Positions 48,305 through 57,800 of a stretch of 64,000 nt of DNA are shown in pieces. A program made the translations under genes and the position numbers. A model generated the notes under the pieces. The model was not told the origin of the DNA, did no database searches, and worked only from the letters and a program-made list of their open reading frames with translations. Every line of letters starts with the position of its first letter. Positions within the stretch are counted from its first letter, which is position 1. Origin of the DNA: Piscinibacter gummiphilus (GTDB lineage: Bacteria; Pseudomonadota; Gammaproteobacteria; Burkholderiales; Burkholderiaceae_C); NCBI RefSeq assembly GCF_032681285.1, contig NZ_CP136336.1, positions 3,707,001-3,771,000 of the forward strand, written 5' to 3'.

Positions 48305-49660
48305 ATGAGCGTCTACAAGGTCCTCAAACGAAACCCCGTTGTCTTTCCTCTTGCGTGCCTGGCCGTGCTGGCGATGGTGGCGGTCAGCGAGACCTCCTAC
48401 TGGCGCTCGGCCGGCAAGCTCGAAACCCTCACCGAGGTGGGCGCGGCCCGCACGGCGGTGCAGAACCTCGCCCAGTCCATCCTCGACGCCGAAGCGAGCC
48501 AGCGCAGCTACCTTCTCACCCACCGAGAGGAATACCTGCGGCCGTTTGAACGCGCGCTCCAGCAGATCGACCATTCCTTCAATTTCCTCGATCAGTACTA
48601 CCAGAAAGACGACAACTCCACCGCGGTGCTCAACAGACTGCACACGGTCGTCGACGGCAAGGTGTCGGAACTGACCGAAACCATGCGTCTGCAACGTGAG
48701 GGCAAGAATGATGCCGCGATGGAGTTGATGCTGTCCGACATCGGCCGCGAGAAGATGGACGCGGTGCGCCAGCTCACCGGGGAGCTCTTCAACCGCGAGA
48801 GCGCCAACGTCACGGCCGAGCGCGAAGCCGTGAACCAGACGCTCGCGCTCGCCCGTCTGGGCGTGATGGTGCTGAGCGCCCTGGGGCTGCTGTCCCTCTT
48901 CATGTACCTGCGCCAGACCTCCATGCTCGAGGCCCAGCGCGAGGAGCAGCAGCGTCTCGTGAGCGGCGAGCGCGACCGGCTCGAAGAAGAAGTCACCCAG
49001 CGCACGGCCCAGCTTGTCGAATTGACCGATCACCTGCAGACCGCCCGGGAAGACGAGCGCAACCGCCTCGCGCGCAACCTGCACGACGAGCTGGGCGCCC
49101 TGCTCACCTCGGCCAAGCTCGACGCCGCGCGCATCCGATCGCGACTGACCGGCGCCAACCCCGAGGCGCTCGACCGGCTCAACCACCTCGTCGAGACGCT
49201 CAACAGCAGCATCGCGCTCGGCCGCCGCATCATCGAAGACCTGCGCCCCTCCACGCTCAGCAATCTCGGCCTCGTGCCCACGCTCGAGATCCTCGGGCGC
49301 GACTTCGCCACCCACTCCGGTCTGCAGGTGCACTGCGAACTCGAGGCGGTGAAGCTGCCCGCCGATGCGCAGCTCGTGGTCTATCGCCTCGTGCAGGAGG
49401 CCATCACCAACATCACCAAGCATTCGCAGGCCAGGCAGGTGTGGATCAAGCTGCAGGCGCGCGATGGCCAGGCGCAGGTGTGCGTGCGCGACGACGGCGT
49501 CGGCTTCGACCCCGCCCACCAGCCACGCTCCGCCTTCGGCCTCATCGGCATGCGCTACCGCGTGGCCGCCGAGGGCGGTGAACTCAAGCTGCGCTCGGCG
49601 CCCGGCCAGGGCACCTGCATCGAGGCCACGCTGCCCGAAACGAGGGCGGCGCACGCCTGA
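48305..49660 (+). CDS. NarX/DegS-type sensor histidine kinase with CHASE3 sensor
   Basis: This 451-residue kinase has a first membrane segment (about 12-30), a CHASE3-type sensory region (about 35-180: [14 protein letters not shown]), a second segment (about 184-203), a coiled coil, a HisKA_3 domain with phosphoacceptor His260 in [16 protein letters not shown] and a HATPase domain (N-box [11 protein letters not shown]1 box DDGVGFD). ATG 48305 fits the domain start. It should phosphorylate the divergent response regulator. Confidence 0.92.
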   Translation: MSVYKVLKRNPVVFPLACLAVLAMVAVSETSYWRSAGKLETLTEVGAARTAVQNLAQSILDAEASQRSYLLTHREEYLRPFERALQQIDHSFNFLDQYYQKDDNSTAVLNRLHTVVDGKVSELTETMRLQREGKNDAAMELMLSDIGREKMDAVRQLTGELFNRESANVTAEREAVNQTLALARLGVMVLSALGLLSLFMYLRQTSMLEAQREEQQRLVSGERDRLEEEVTQRTAQLVELTDHLQTAREDERNRLARNLHDELGALLTSAKLDAARIRSRLTGANPEALDRLNHLVETLNSSIALGRRIIEDLRPSTLSNLGLVPTLEILGRDFATHSGLQVHCELEAVKLPADAQLVVYRLVQEAITNITKHSQARQVWIKLQARDGQAQVCVRDDGVGFDPAHQPRSAFGLIGMRYRVAAEGGELKLRSAPGQGTCIEATLPETRAAHA

Positions 49661-49679
49661 GCGCGGCAGGCGCAAGACC

Positions 49680-49697
49680 TGTCAGCGGCCTCCTACG
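49680..49697 (-). promoter_or_regulatory. GacA-box-like dyad TGTCAG-N6-CCTACG (site E)
   Basis: The 18-mer TGTCAG-CGGCCT-CCTACG lies 138 bases upstream of the DUF1328 gene. On the minus strand it reads CGTAGG-N6-CTGACA, matching B2 (TGTAGG-N6-CTGACA) at five of six left-half and all six right-half positions. Confidence 0.45.
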
Positions 49698-49835
49698 CCG
49701 CGTTGCTCGCTCCCCCGACAGTGCAGAGGCGATGCGGCCTATCGCCGCAACGCGAGCGCGTGCCCACACTGCGCTCCATCGCAGAAGAAACGTCTGCGAG
49801 CCCGAGAAGACTCATTCATTCACAAGGAGCAACTC

Positions 49836-50000
49836 ATGCTGCACTACGCCGTCGTTTTCTTCGTGATCGCCCTGATCGCGGCACTGTTCGGTTTTGGCGG
49901 CATCGCCGCCGGGGCCGTCGGGATCGCCAAGATCCTGTTCGTCGTGTTCGCCGTTCTGGCTGTCGCGAGCTTCCTCTTCGGCCTGCTACGCAAAGGCTGA
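49836..50000 (+). CDS. DUF1328 small membrane protein
   Basis: This 54-residue peptide has two hydrophobic segments ([18 protein letters not shown] and [21 protein letters not shown]) with [11 protein letters not shown] between, the DUF1328 pattern. AAGGAG lies just upstream of ATG 49836. Its family is widespread in Proteobacteria and often stress-induced. It starts a small operon with the DUF883 and YqjE-type genes. Confidence 0.88.
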   Translation: MLHYAVVFFVIALIAALFGFGGIAAGAVGIAKILFVVFAVLAVASFLFGLLRKG

Positions 50001-50053
50001 GAGCCTCGTCCCGACACGCAAGACATCCCACCCACCCACGGAAGGACATCACC

Positions 50054-50443
50054 ATGTACACGAAGAACCCCGCTGATCCCACCAACACCACGAACACCGT
50101 CGCCGACCAGGCCGCCGGCAAGGCTGACCAGGCCATCCGCTCCACACAGCGCATGACCAACGACGCGCTCGATGGCCTGTCCGACAGCGTCAACAGCGCC
50201 AGCAGCCGCGTCTCGCCGCTGATCAACCGCGCCACCGAGCAGGCCACGGCCTTCGCCCAGAAGAGCGTCGACGCCATGCGCCAGACCTCGCAGCAGCTGC
50301 GCGACAAGGCCATGCACGCTTCCGACACCACGGCGAGCTACATCCGCAACGACCCCATCAAGTCGGTGCTGATCGCCGCGGCCACGGGCGCTGCGCTGAT
50401 GGCGCTGGTGAGCCTCGTCACCCGCTCGCGCCACCACGATTGA
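50054..50443 (+). CDS. DUF883/ElaB-YqjD-type membrane-anchored protein
   Basis: This 129-residue protein has a helical, Gln/Ala/Thr-rich soluble part (coiled coil about residues 15-90) and a C-terminal membrane segment (SVLIAAATGAALMALVSLV), followed by a basic end (TRSRHHD). This is the ElaB/YqjD pattern; relatives bind ribosomes at the membrane in stationary phase. AAGGA lies before ATG 50054. Confidence 0.85.
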   Translation: MYTKNPADPTNTTNTVADQAAGKADQAIRSTQRMTNDALDGLSDSVNSASSRVSPLINRATEQATAFAQKSVDAMRQTSQQLRDKAMHASDTTASYIRNDPIKSVLIAAATGAALMALVSLVTRSRHHD

Positions 50444-50529
50444 GCCGCATGGCTCCGGGCATCGCCGTCCGCTTGAACGCGGACGGCGCTGTTCATTTGA
50501 TGTCTTGAGAGCTTCTCAGGAGCGCCTTC

Positions 50530-50910
50530 ATGCACCCGCTGCTGCACCTCATCGTCCGCGAACCCCACCTGCTGGCCGACCACGCCGGCGCCTACGCCGA
50601 GTTGCTCGGTGAAGAGATCGGGGTCGCCTCCACCCACTGGAAGCGCAAGGCCCTGCTGAGCGCGGTGGCGTTGTGCAGTGCCGGCGTGGGGGCTGTGCTG
50701 GTGGGCGTGGCACTGATGCTGTGGGCGGTGATCCCGCCCGAGAACATGAATGCGCCTTGGGCCCTCATCGCGGCCCCGCTCGTGCCACTGGGCCTGGCGG
50801 TCGGCTGCTGGGTCTCGGCCCGAAACGACGCCGGGCCACGCGCCTTCGAACAGATGCGCCGGCAGCTGCGTGAAGACGCCGCCATGCTGAAAGAGGCCAC
50901 CGCATCATGA
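50530..50910 (+). CDS. YqjE-type (phage-holin-like) membrane protein
   Basis: This 126-residue protein has two central membrane segments (ALLSAVALCSAGVGAVLVGVA, then PWALIAAPLVPLGLAVGCW) with a charged C-terminal helix (FEQMRRQLREDAAML). It matches the YqjE/DUF1469 group, which usually follows a YqjD-type gene as here. Its stop overlaps the next start (ATGA). Confidence 0.8.
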   Translation: MHPLLHLIVREPHLLADHAGAYAELLGEEIGVASTHWKRKALLSAVALCSAGVGAVLVGVALMLWAVIPPENMNAPWALIAAPLVPLGLAVGCWVSARNDAGPRAFEQMRRQLREDAAMLKEATAS

Positions 50911-51491
50911 GTGCCGATTTCAACGACCCCCGCCTGCCCGCTGTCGACCGGCTCACCCTCTCGCGCGAGCGCCTGCGCGGCGCGCTGCTGGAGATCGCAC
51001 CGCCCCCTGACGCCGCCGGCGATCATGAGCCGTCGGTGCTGTTGACCGCGCTCATGGCCATCCCAGGCGTGCGCCTGGTGGTGGATTCGGTGCGCTCGTG
51101 GTGGTCGCAGCACCCGCTGCACATGGCCACCATGGTGGCCGGCAATACCGCTCGCACGGCGATGGGGCCGATTGCGCGCAACCGCCCCTTCGCCCTCATC
51201 GCCGCCGCCGTCGCAGTCGGTGGGCTGATCTACTGGATCAAGCCCTGGCGGGGCCTCCTGAAGCCGGCGCTGCTGGCGGGCCTGGTGCCGCACCTCGTCG
51301 CTCGCGCGATGGACCACGTGCCGCTGGAGGCCTGGATGTCGGCCGCCTCGGCCTTCGCGTCCGAGCGCATGCGCGGTGCCGCCCCTTCCGGTGCCGAGCC
51401 GGCGGCCACGACGTCGCCGCAGGCCGCAGCCGCCGCAGCAGCCACTCCCGCCCCCACCCCGCCTGTGCCCCGCTCCGATACCCTGCACTGA
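50907..51491 (+). CDS. Hypothetical membrane protein in the YqjD/YqjE operon
   Basis: This 194-residue protein occupies the YqjK position of the operon. It has a charged N-terminus (RLTLSRERLRGALLEI), one or two hydrophobic segments (FALIAAAVAVGGLIYWI and the next LLKPALLAGLVPHLVA), then a Pro/Ala-rich tail. I recognise no catalytic motif. Its start overlaps the stop of the YqjE-type gene. Confidence 0.75.
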   Translation: MSADFNDPRLPAVDRLTLSRERLRGALLEIAPPPDAAGDHEPSVLLTALMAIPGVRLVVDSVRSWWSQHPLHMATMVAGNTARTAMGPIARNRPFALIAAAVAVGGLIYWIKPWRGLLKPALLAGLVPHLVARAMDHVPLEAWMSAASAFASERMRGAAPSGAEPAATTSPQAAAAAAATPAPTPPVPRSDTLH

Positions 51492-51502
51492 GGGCGTTGC
51501 CC

Positions 51503-52915
51503 TCAGAGCCAGTACTGCCAGATTGCCGAGAAGGTCTCCTTCATCCGGTCGTCCAGCGGCCGTTGCTTCCACTGCTTGAGCGTCACGGGCTGCGAGGCCT
51601 CGAGGTCCTTCGCGAACATCGCCTCCATCTGCTGGCTGAAGTCGGCCCCCAGCACCACCGCGTTCAGTTCGTCGTTGTGCAGGAAGCTGCGCCAGTCGAG
51701 GTTGGTCGAGCCGATGGTGGCCCACACCCCGTCGATCACCGCCGTCTTCGAATGCAGGATCACGCCCTTGCGTTCGTAGATCTTCACGCCGGCCTTCAGC
51801 AGCGGCGTGTAGAAGCGGCGGCCGGCATGGAAGATCAGCCACGAGTCGGTCTGACTCGGCAGGATGAGCGTCACGTCGACCCCGCGCCGCGCAGCCGCCT
51901 TGAGCGCCTCGAGGAACTGCGGGTCGGGCGCGAAATACGCCATCGTGATGTGCACGCTCGTCTCGGCCGCGCCGAGGGCCGAGAGGAACGTGGCGTAGAT
52001 GAGCGCATACGGGTCGTCGGGCGAGCTGCCGATGGCGCGCACCACCTGGTTGCCCACGTTCTGCAACGGCGGGAAGTAGTTGCGGTCAGGCAGCGGTGGG
52101 CCCTTCTGCTTCTTCCAGGTGCCGAGGAAGAGCCGCTGGTAGTCGGCCACCACCGGGCCCTGCAGGCGCACGTGCGTGTCGCGCCAGGCCTTGCCGTCCT
52201 TGCCCGGCGCCGCGGCGCCACCCGAACCGGAGCTGCCCCCGCCCGAGCGGCTGAACGAGCCGCTCGAATAGACGCTGCTGATGTTGATGCCGCCGAGAAA
52301 CGCGACCTTGCCGTCGACGATGAGCAGCTTGCGGTGGTCGCGCTGGTTGAGCTCCCAGCCCTTGCGGGCCTGCGTCGGGTTTACCGGGTTGAACTCCAGC
52401 ACCCGGATGCCGGCGTCGGTCATGCGCTTGAAGAATTCCTTCGGCGTCTTCAGCGTGCCCACGCTGTCGTGGATCACGCTCACCTGCACACCCTTCATCT
52501 GCCTGGCGATCAAGGCGTCGGCAAACCTGCGGCCCACTTCGTCGTCGTCGAGGATGTAGGTCTCGAGGTGGATGTGGTCGCGCGCCGCCTCGATGGCGGC
52601 GAACATCGCGCCGTAGGTGGCCGGGCCATCCTGCAGCAGCGTGGCCTGGTTGCCCACGGTGAGCGGGCTGCCCACGATGGCTTCTTCGATCGCGAGGTGG
52701 CGGTCGAAGATCGCGGTCTCGGGAGCTCGGGACGCGAGCTTGGCAAGCACCGCCTTGCTCTGCTCCGGCGAGAGCGGGCCGCGCGCGCCATCGAGCTGCG
52801 GCTTGGGGGCGGCGGCGAGCACCGCTTCGGGTTCGAAGGTCGGCAGGGTGCTGCAGGCACTCATGCCCACCAGCACGGCGAGGGCGAAGCGGTTGAGTTT
52901 CTGTCGCGGGCGCAT
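51503..52915 (-). CDS. Phospholipase-D-superfamily lipoprotein (cardiolipin synthase-like)
   Basis: This 470-residue protein has a lipoprotein signal (lipobox MSAC) and two HKD motifs: HRKLLIVDGKVAFLGG near the middle and HSKTAVIDGVWATIGSTNLD in the second half. These form the PLD active site used by cardiolipin synthases and phospholipases. A Gly/Ser-rich insertion (about residues 230-250) is unusual. ATG 52915 begins 6 bases after the upstream stop; a GTG at 52924 overlaps it. It shares an operon with a sorbosone-dehydrogenase-like gene and a DUF3309 gene. Confidence 0.85.
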   Translation of the reverse strand: MRPRQKLNRFALAVLVGMSACSTLPTFEPEAVLAAAPKPQLDGARGPLSPEQSKAVLAKLASRAPETAIFDRHLAIEEAIVGSPLTVGNQATLLQDGPATYGAMFAAIEAARDHIHLETYILDDDEVGRRFADALIARQMKGVQVSVIHDSVGTLKTPKEFFKRMTDAGIRVLEFNPVNPTQARKGWELNQRDHRKLLIVDGKVAFLGGINISSVYSSGSFSRSGGGSSGSGGAAAPGKDGKAWRDTHVRLQGPVVADYQRLFLGTWKKQKGPPLPDRNYFPPLQNVGNQVVRAIGSSPDDPYALIYATFLSALGAAETSVHITMAYFAPDPQFLEALKAAARRGVDVTLILPSQTDSWLIFHAGRRFYTPLLKAGVKIYERKGVILHSKTAVIDGVWATIGSTNLDWRSFLHNDELNAVVLGADFSQQMEAMFAKDLEASQPVTLKQWKQRPLDDRMKETFSAIWQYWL

Positions 52916-52920
52916 CGTCT

Positions 52921-54234
52921 TCACGGTGCCGACGCGCTCACGCGCCACACCACGTTGCCCACGTCGTCGGCCACCAGCAGCGAGCCCTTGGTGTCGAGCG
53001 CCACGCCCACTGGCCGGCCGTGTGCAATGCCGCTCTCTTCGTTCAGGAAGCCGCTCAGCACGTCCACCGGCACGCCCGAGGGCTTGCCGTTCTGGAAGGG
53101 CACGAAGATCACCTTGTAGCCGCTCGGTGGCTTGCGGTTCCACGAGCCGTGCTGGCCGATGAACATGCCTTGGGCGAACGCGGCCGGCAGCGTGGTGCCG
53201 GCCGACCAGGCGAGGCCGAGCGAGGCGGTGTGCGGCCCGAGCGCGTAGTCGGGCACCAGGGCCTTGGCCACGAGGTCGGGGCGCTGCGGCTTGACCCGCT
53301 CGTCGACGTGTCCGCCGTAGTAGCTGTAGGGCCAGCCGTAGAAGCCGCCGTCTCTCACCGAGGTGAGGTAGTCGGGCACGAGGTCGCTGCCGATCTCGTC
53401 GCGCTCGTTGACCACCGTCCACAGCATGTCGGTGCCCGGCTCCCAGGCCATGCCATTGGGGTTGCGCAGGCCGGTGGCGTAGAGGCGCTTGGTGCCGGTG
53501 GCGGGGTCGACCTCCCAGATGGCCGCGCGGCCTTCTTCCGCCTCGATGCCGTTCTCGGCCACGTTGCTGTTGGAGCCCACCGTGGCGTAGAGCTTGCGGC
53601 CGTCGCGGCTCGCGATGAGGCTCTTGGTCCAGTGGTGGTTGAGCGTGCCGCCAGGCAGGTCGGTCACGCGGGCCGGGGCGCTTTCGATGCGCGTGCTGCC
53701 GGCCACGTAGGTGAAGCGGACGATCGCATCGGTGTTGGCCACGTAGAGCTGGTCGCCGATCAGCGCCATGCCGAACGGCGAATCGAGGTTCTGCAGGAAG
53801 GGCGAGCGCAGGTCGGCCACGCCGTCGCCGTTGGTGTCACGCAGCAGGGTGATGCGGTTGGCGCTGGGCACGCCGGCACCGGCGCGTTTCATCAGCAGCT
53901 TCATCACCCAGCCCTTGATGCCCTTGCCGTCGTCGGGCCGGGGCGGCGCGTTGCTCTCGGCCACGAGCACGTCGCCATTGGGCAGCACGTGCAGCCAGCG
54001 CGGGTGGTCGAGGCCGGTGGCGAAGACATTCACCTTGGTGCCGGGCGCCGCCTGCGGGCCCTGCCCGGCGGGCCAGGGCTCGACCTTCGCGACCTTGACG
54101 GTCGGGATCAGCGTCTTGTTGGGCACCGGCAGCTCCGGCTGCGGGCCCGTGCCGGCCGACAGGGGAAGCTTGGCGGTCTCGCCGCAGCCGGCGAGCGCCG
54201 TGGCCGCGAGCAGTGCCAGCGCGAGGCGCGACAT
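52921..54234 (-). CDS. Sorbosone/glucose dehydrogenase-like beta-propeller lipoprotein
   Basis: This 437-residue protein has a lipoprotein signal (lipobox LAGC) and the beta-propeller of soluble PQQ-dependent aldose dehydrogenases ([74 protein letters not shown]). Related proteins oxidise sorbosone or sugars, but the substrate here is unknown. It starts 2 bases after the DUF3309 gene ends and is followed by the PLD-type gene. Confidence 0.85.
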   Translation of the reverse strand: MSRLALALLAATALAGCGETAKLPLSAGTGPQPELPVPNKTLIPTVKVAKVEPWPAGQGPQAAPGTKVNVFATGLDHPRWLHVLPNGDVLVAESNAPPRPDDGKGIKGWVMKLLMKRAGAGVPSANRITLLRDTNGDGVADLRSPFLQNLDSPFGMALIGDQLYVANTDAIVRFTYVAGSTRIESAPARVTDLPGGTLNHHWTKSLIASRDGRKLYATVGSNSNVAENGIEAEEGRAAIWEVDPATGTKRLYATGLRNPNGMAWEPGTDMLWTVVNERDEIGSDLVPDYLTSVRDGGFYGWPYSYYGGHVDERVKPQRPDLVAKALVPDYALGPHTASLGLAWSAGTTLPAAFAQGMFIGQHGSWNRKPPSGYKVIFVPFQNGKPSGVPVDVLSGFLNEESGIAHGRPVGVALDTKGSLLVADDVGNVVWRVSASAP

Positions 54235-54236
54235 GG

Positions 54237-54395
54237 CTAGATGCGCCCCATCAGCAGCAGCACGATCACGATGATCAGCAGCAGACCGACACCACTCGTC
54301 GGGCCGTAGCCCCAGCCGCGGCTGTGCGGCCAGCTGGGAAAAGCGCCGACCAGCAACAGGATCAGCACGATGAGCAGGATGGTGCCAAGGGTCAT
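54237..54395 (-). CDS. DUF3309 small membrane protein
   Basis: This 52-residue peptide has two hydrophobic segments ([15 protein letters not shown] and [16 protein letters not shown]) flanking [15 protein letters not shown], the DUF3309 signature. ATG 54395 has GGAGG seven bases upstream. It is the first gene of the operon with the sorbosone-dehydrogenase-like and PLD-type genes. The family is small and of unknown function, often near stress genes. Confidence 0.88.
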   Translation of the reverse strand: MTLGTILLIVLILLLVGAFPSWPHSRGWGYGPTSGVGLLLIIVIVLLLMGRI

Positions 54396-54514
54396 GTCGT
54401 CCTCCGAAGACGTTGGTATCAGGGTGGCCAGATCGTGCTCACACGGGCGTCGAAGCACCATCGGCCCGAAGCGGCTTCGGCTGTGGGCCGCCGCCTACAA
54501 CAAGGTGATACAGG

Positions 54515-54532
54515 TGTAGGCCCCGTCCGACA
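54515..54532 (+). promoter_or_regulatory. GacA-box-like dyad TGTAGG-N6-CCGACA (site C)
   Basis: The 18-mer TGTAGG-CCCCGT-CCGACA has both halves identical to site A. It lies between the divergent DUF3309 operon (start 54395) and the small gene upstream of the glucan synthase (start 54590). An extra half-site, CCTACA (54494-54499), is 15 bases upstream. Confidence 0.5.
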
Positions 54533-54589
54533 GCGCGTGCAGGGCTCGTCCGATGGGCGCGGCGCAGCACCAGGGCGACCATCCACCGC

Positions 54590-54832
54590 ATGACGCACCG
54601 CCACCCTGACATGCCTTTCTGGAGCACCGCTTCGTTCGGTGACAGCACCGACACATCGCCGGTGGAGCTGTCGGGCCTCAGCGAGCACCTCGTCTCGTGC
54701 AAGGGCGTCAACGGCCGGCTCTTCACCTTGCAGTGCCTGGCCGAAGCCGCCGACCGCTTCATCGCCGCCCGGCTCGTCACAACGCTGGTGGTGGCCGCCT
54801 TTCTGATAGGGGTCACTTCACTGGTCATGTGA
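54590..54832 (+). CDS. Small membrane protein coupled to the glucan synthase
   Basis: This 80-residue peptide has a polar N-terminus and one C-terminal membrane segment (LVTTLVVAAFLIGVTSLVM, residues about 62-80). Its stop TGA shares its last base with the ATG of the glucan synthase (TGATG), which suggests translational coupling and supports it as a real gene. I do not recognise the family. An internal ATG at 54611 is an alternative start. Confidence 0.6.
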   Translation: MTHRHPDMPFWSTASFGDSTDTSPVELSGLSEHLVSCKGVNGRLFTLQCLAEAADRFIAARLVTTLVVAAFLIGVTSLVM

Positions 54833-57800
54833 TGGCCACGCCAGCGCTGGAGCGTCTGCTGCCGGAGGCGCCCCGGGCCCTGCTGAACATCCTCGACGGC
54901 GAACGAGGCCCCGTGCTCGCACCGGTGCGCGCCGAGCTCTACGGCGCCGAGCGCTTCGCCCAGCACGCCAAGAGCCTCGCCGACAGCCACCGCGCCGATC
55001 GCGGCCACTGGCGCTCGGCCACCTTCTTTCCGCGGCTGCGCCACAACATCAAGGCGCTGCGCGAAGCACACCAGTACATCGGCCTGCAGGCCGAGAGCGG
55101 CTACGACATCAGCCCCGCCGGGGAATGGCTGCTCGACAACTTCCACCTGATCGAAGCGCAGCTCAAGGCCATCCACGAAGACCTGCCGCGCCGCTACTAC
55201 CGCCACCTGCCGGTGCTGGTGGAAGAGCCACTCGCCGGCCTGCCGCGCGTCTACGGCCTCGCCTGGGCCTTCGTCGCCCACACCGACGGCGCCTTCGACG
55301 AAGACCTCGCGCTGCGATTCCTCACCGCCTACCAGCAGGCGCGCGAGCTGCAGCTGGCCGAGCTGTGGGCGCTGCCCACCACGCTGCGCGTGGTGCTGAT
55401 CGAGAACCTGCGGCGCCTGGCCGAACGCGTGGCCACCCACAAGGCGGCCCGCGAGCTCGCCAACCTGTGCAGCGACCGGCTGCACACCTTCTCCATCGAG
55501 TCGCTCGACGAGCTGCTCGGCCAACTCAACCGACGCGGCGTGGGCCGCACCTTCCTCGGCCAGATGACGCAGCGCCTGGCCGACCTGCAGCGCACCAGCG
55601 ACCCGCTGGCGCTCCTGCCCTACCAGCACTGGCTGCAAGCCGCGCTGCCCGACGTGGCGAGCCTGCGCGCACAGCAGGCCGCCGACCAGGCGGCCGACAA
55701 CCTCAGCGTGAGCAACGCCGTCACTTCGCTGCGCACCATCGGCGACGCCGATTGGCCCGAGATCATCGCCAAGAGCAGCACGCTGATGCAGCTGATGCTC
55801 GGCTCGCCGCTCTTCGCCGCCGAGCACGCCGCCACGCGTGACCGCACGCTGCACGCCATCGAGCGCCTGGCCCGCCGCTGCAAGCGCAGCGAGACGGAGG
55901 TCGGGCACACGCTGCTCTCGCTGATGCGAAGCGGCAACCCCGACGAGCCGGACACCCAGGTGGCCCTGCACTGGCTGCAAGGCGACGGCCGCGCCCGGCT
56001 GCTTGAAGCGCTGAAGCTGCGCGAAGACACCGGCACCGCCTGCATCTCCCAGGCAAGGCAGATCGCGCTGCCGCTCTACCTCGGCAGCCTGCTGGCGGCG
56101 GTGATCGTGCTGGTGCTGTCGATGTTCGCGTTGACGCCACCGCTGGCCAAACCTTCGATGCTGCTGAGCGCGGTGGCAGCGCTGCTGCTGCTGTTCCCGG
56201 CGTCTGAGGCGGTGGTCGCGGTGATCAACCGGCTGGTGAGCGAATCGGTGCGGCCCGAGCACCTGCCGCGCCTCGCGCTGCACGAAGGCATCCCGGCGGA
56301 ACACCGGGCGATGGTGGTGATCCCGTGCATGCTCACGAGCGATGACGGCATCTCCGCGCTGGTGCACCGCCTGCAGCTGCACCACCTCGCCAACCCCGAG
56401 CGGCATGCCCAGTTCGCATTGCTGAGCGACTGGGCCGACGCCGACGCCGCGCACATGCCCACCGACACCCCGCTGCTGCGAGACGCGGTGAAGGAGGTGC
56501 GTGCACTCAACAAGCGCCACCCTGCCGCCGAAGGCGACCCACCGCGTTTTCTCATCCTGCACCGCGAGCGCGAGTTCAGCGCCACGGAGCAGCGCTGGAT
56601 CGGCTGGGAGCGCAAGCGCGGCAAGCTCGAACAGCTGATCGCCGCCCTGGCGCGCGGTGACCGTGGCCCCTTCCTCGACCTCGGGCCCGAGTCGCAGATC
56701 GCACCCGGCACACGCTACATCCTCACGCTCGACAGCGACACCCAGCTGCCGCCCGGCCGCCTGCGCGAGCTGGTGGGCGTGGCCGCGCACCCGCACAACC
56801 GGCCGCGGCTCGACGACACCGGCCTGCGCGTGGTGAGCGGCTACAGCATCTTCCAGCCGCGCATCGCCACGCCGCTGCCGCAGCCGCAGGAGGTCACGCC
56901 CTTCCACTGGCTCTACGCCGGCCAGCCCGGGCTCGACCCCTACAGCACCCCCAGCTCCGAGATCTATCAGGACGTGTTCGGCGAAGGCACCTACACCGGC
57001 AAGGCGCTGCTCGACGTGAACGCCATGCACGCCGTGCTGCACGAGCGCCTGCCCGAAGGGCTGGTGCTGAGCCACGACCTGGTAGAAGGCTCCATCGCGC
57101 GCTGCGCGGCCGTCACCGACCTCACGCTGATCGAAGACGCGCCGGTGCATGCCGACGCCGCCGCTGCGCGCATACACCGCTGGATGCGCGGCGACTGGCA
57201 GCTGCTGCCCATCTTCGCCAGCCCGCGCCTCTACCCGATGAGCGGCGTCAATCGCTGGAAGGTGTTCGACAACCTGCGCCGCTCGCTGGTGGCGCCGGCG
57301 TCGCTCGCACTGCTGGCGCTGGTGCTGGTGCGGCCGGTGGTGTCGCCCTGGGCGGCGCTGCTGCTCGTCTTCGCGGCCTTCGGCGCAGGGCCCTTGCTGG
57401 GCGCGGTGGCGGGCTTCGCCCCCAGCCGCGACAACATCGCCCTGCGCCACTTCTACCGCGGCGCGGCCCTGAACCTGGCGCGCTCGCTGCTCGGCGCGCT
57501 GTGGCACCTGGCGCAGCTGCTGCACCATGCCCTGATGGCCGCCGACGCGGTGGTGCGCTCGTTGCACCGCATGTACGTGAGCGGCCGCTGGTTGATGCAG
57601 TGGACCACCTCCGCGAGCGCCCAGGCCGCCACCGAGACCGAGCTGCGCGAGATCGCCCGCGCCCACTGGCAGACCTCGGCCGCCGCCACCGTGCTGCTCG
57701 CGCTGCTGCTCGCCGGCCGCACGCCCTACCCGGGCCTCGCGACGCTGCTGTGCGCAATCTGGGCCGCCTCGCCGGTGTGGACGTGGTGGGTGAGCCGCCC

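Noticed and set aside
47100..49660. Two response regulators and one kinase as a single phosphorelay
   Set aside because: The kinase lacks a receiver and an Hpt domain, so a multi-step relay is not supported; a link to the single-domain receiver remains only a possibility.
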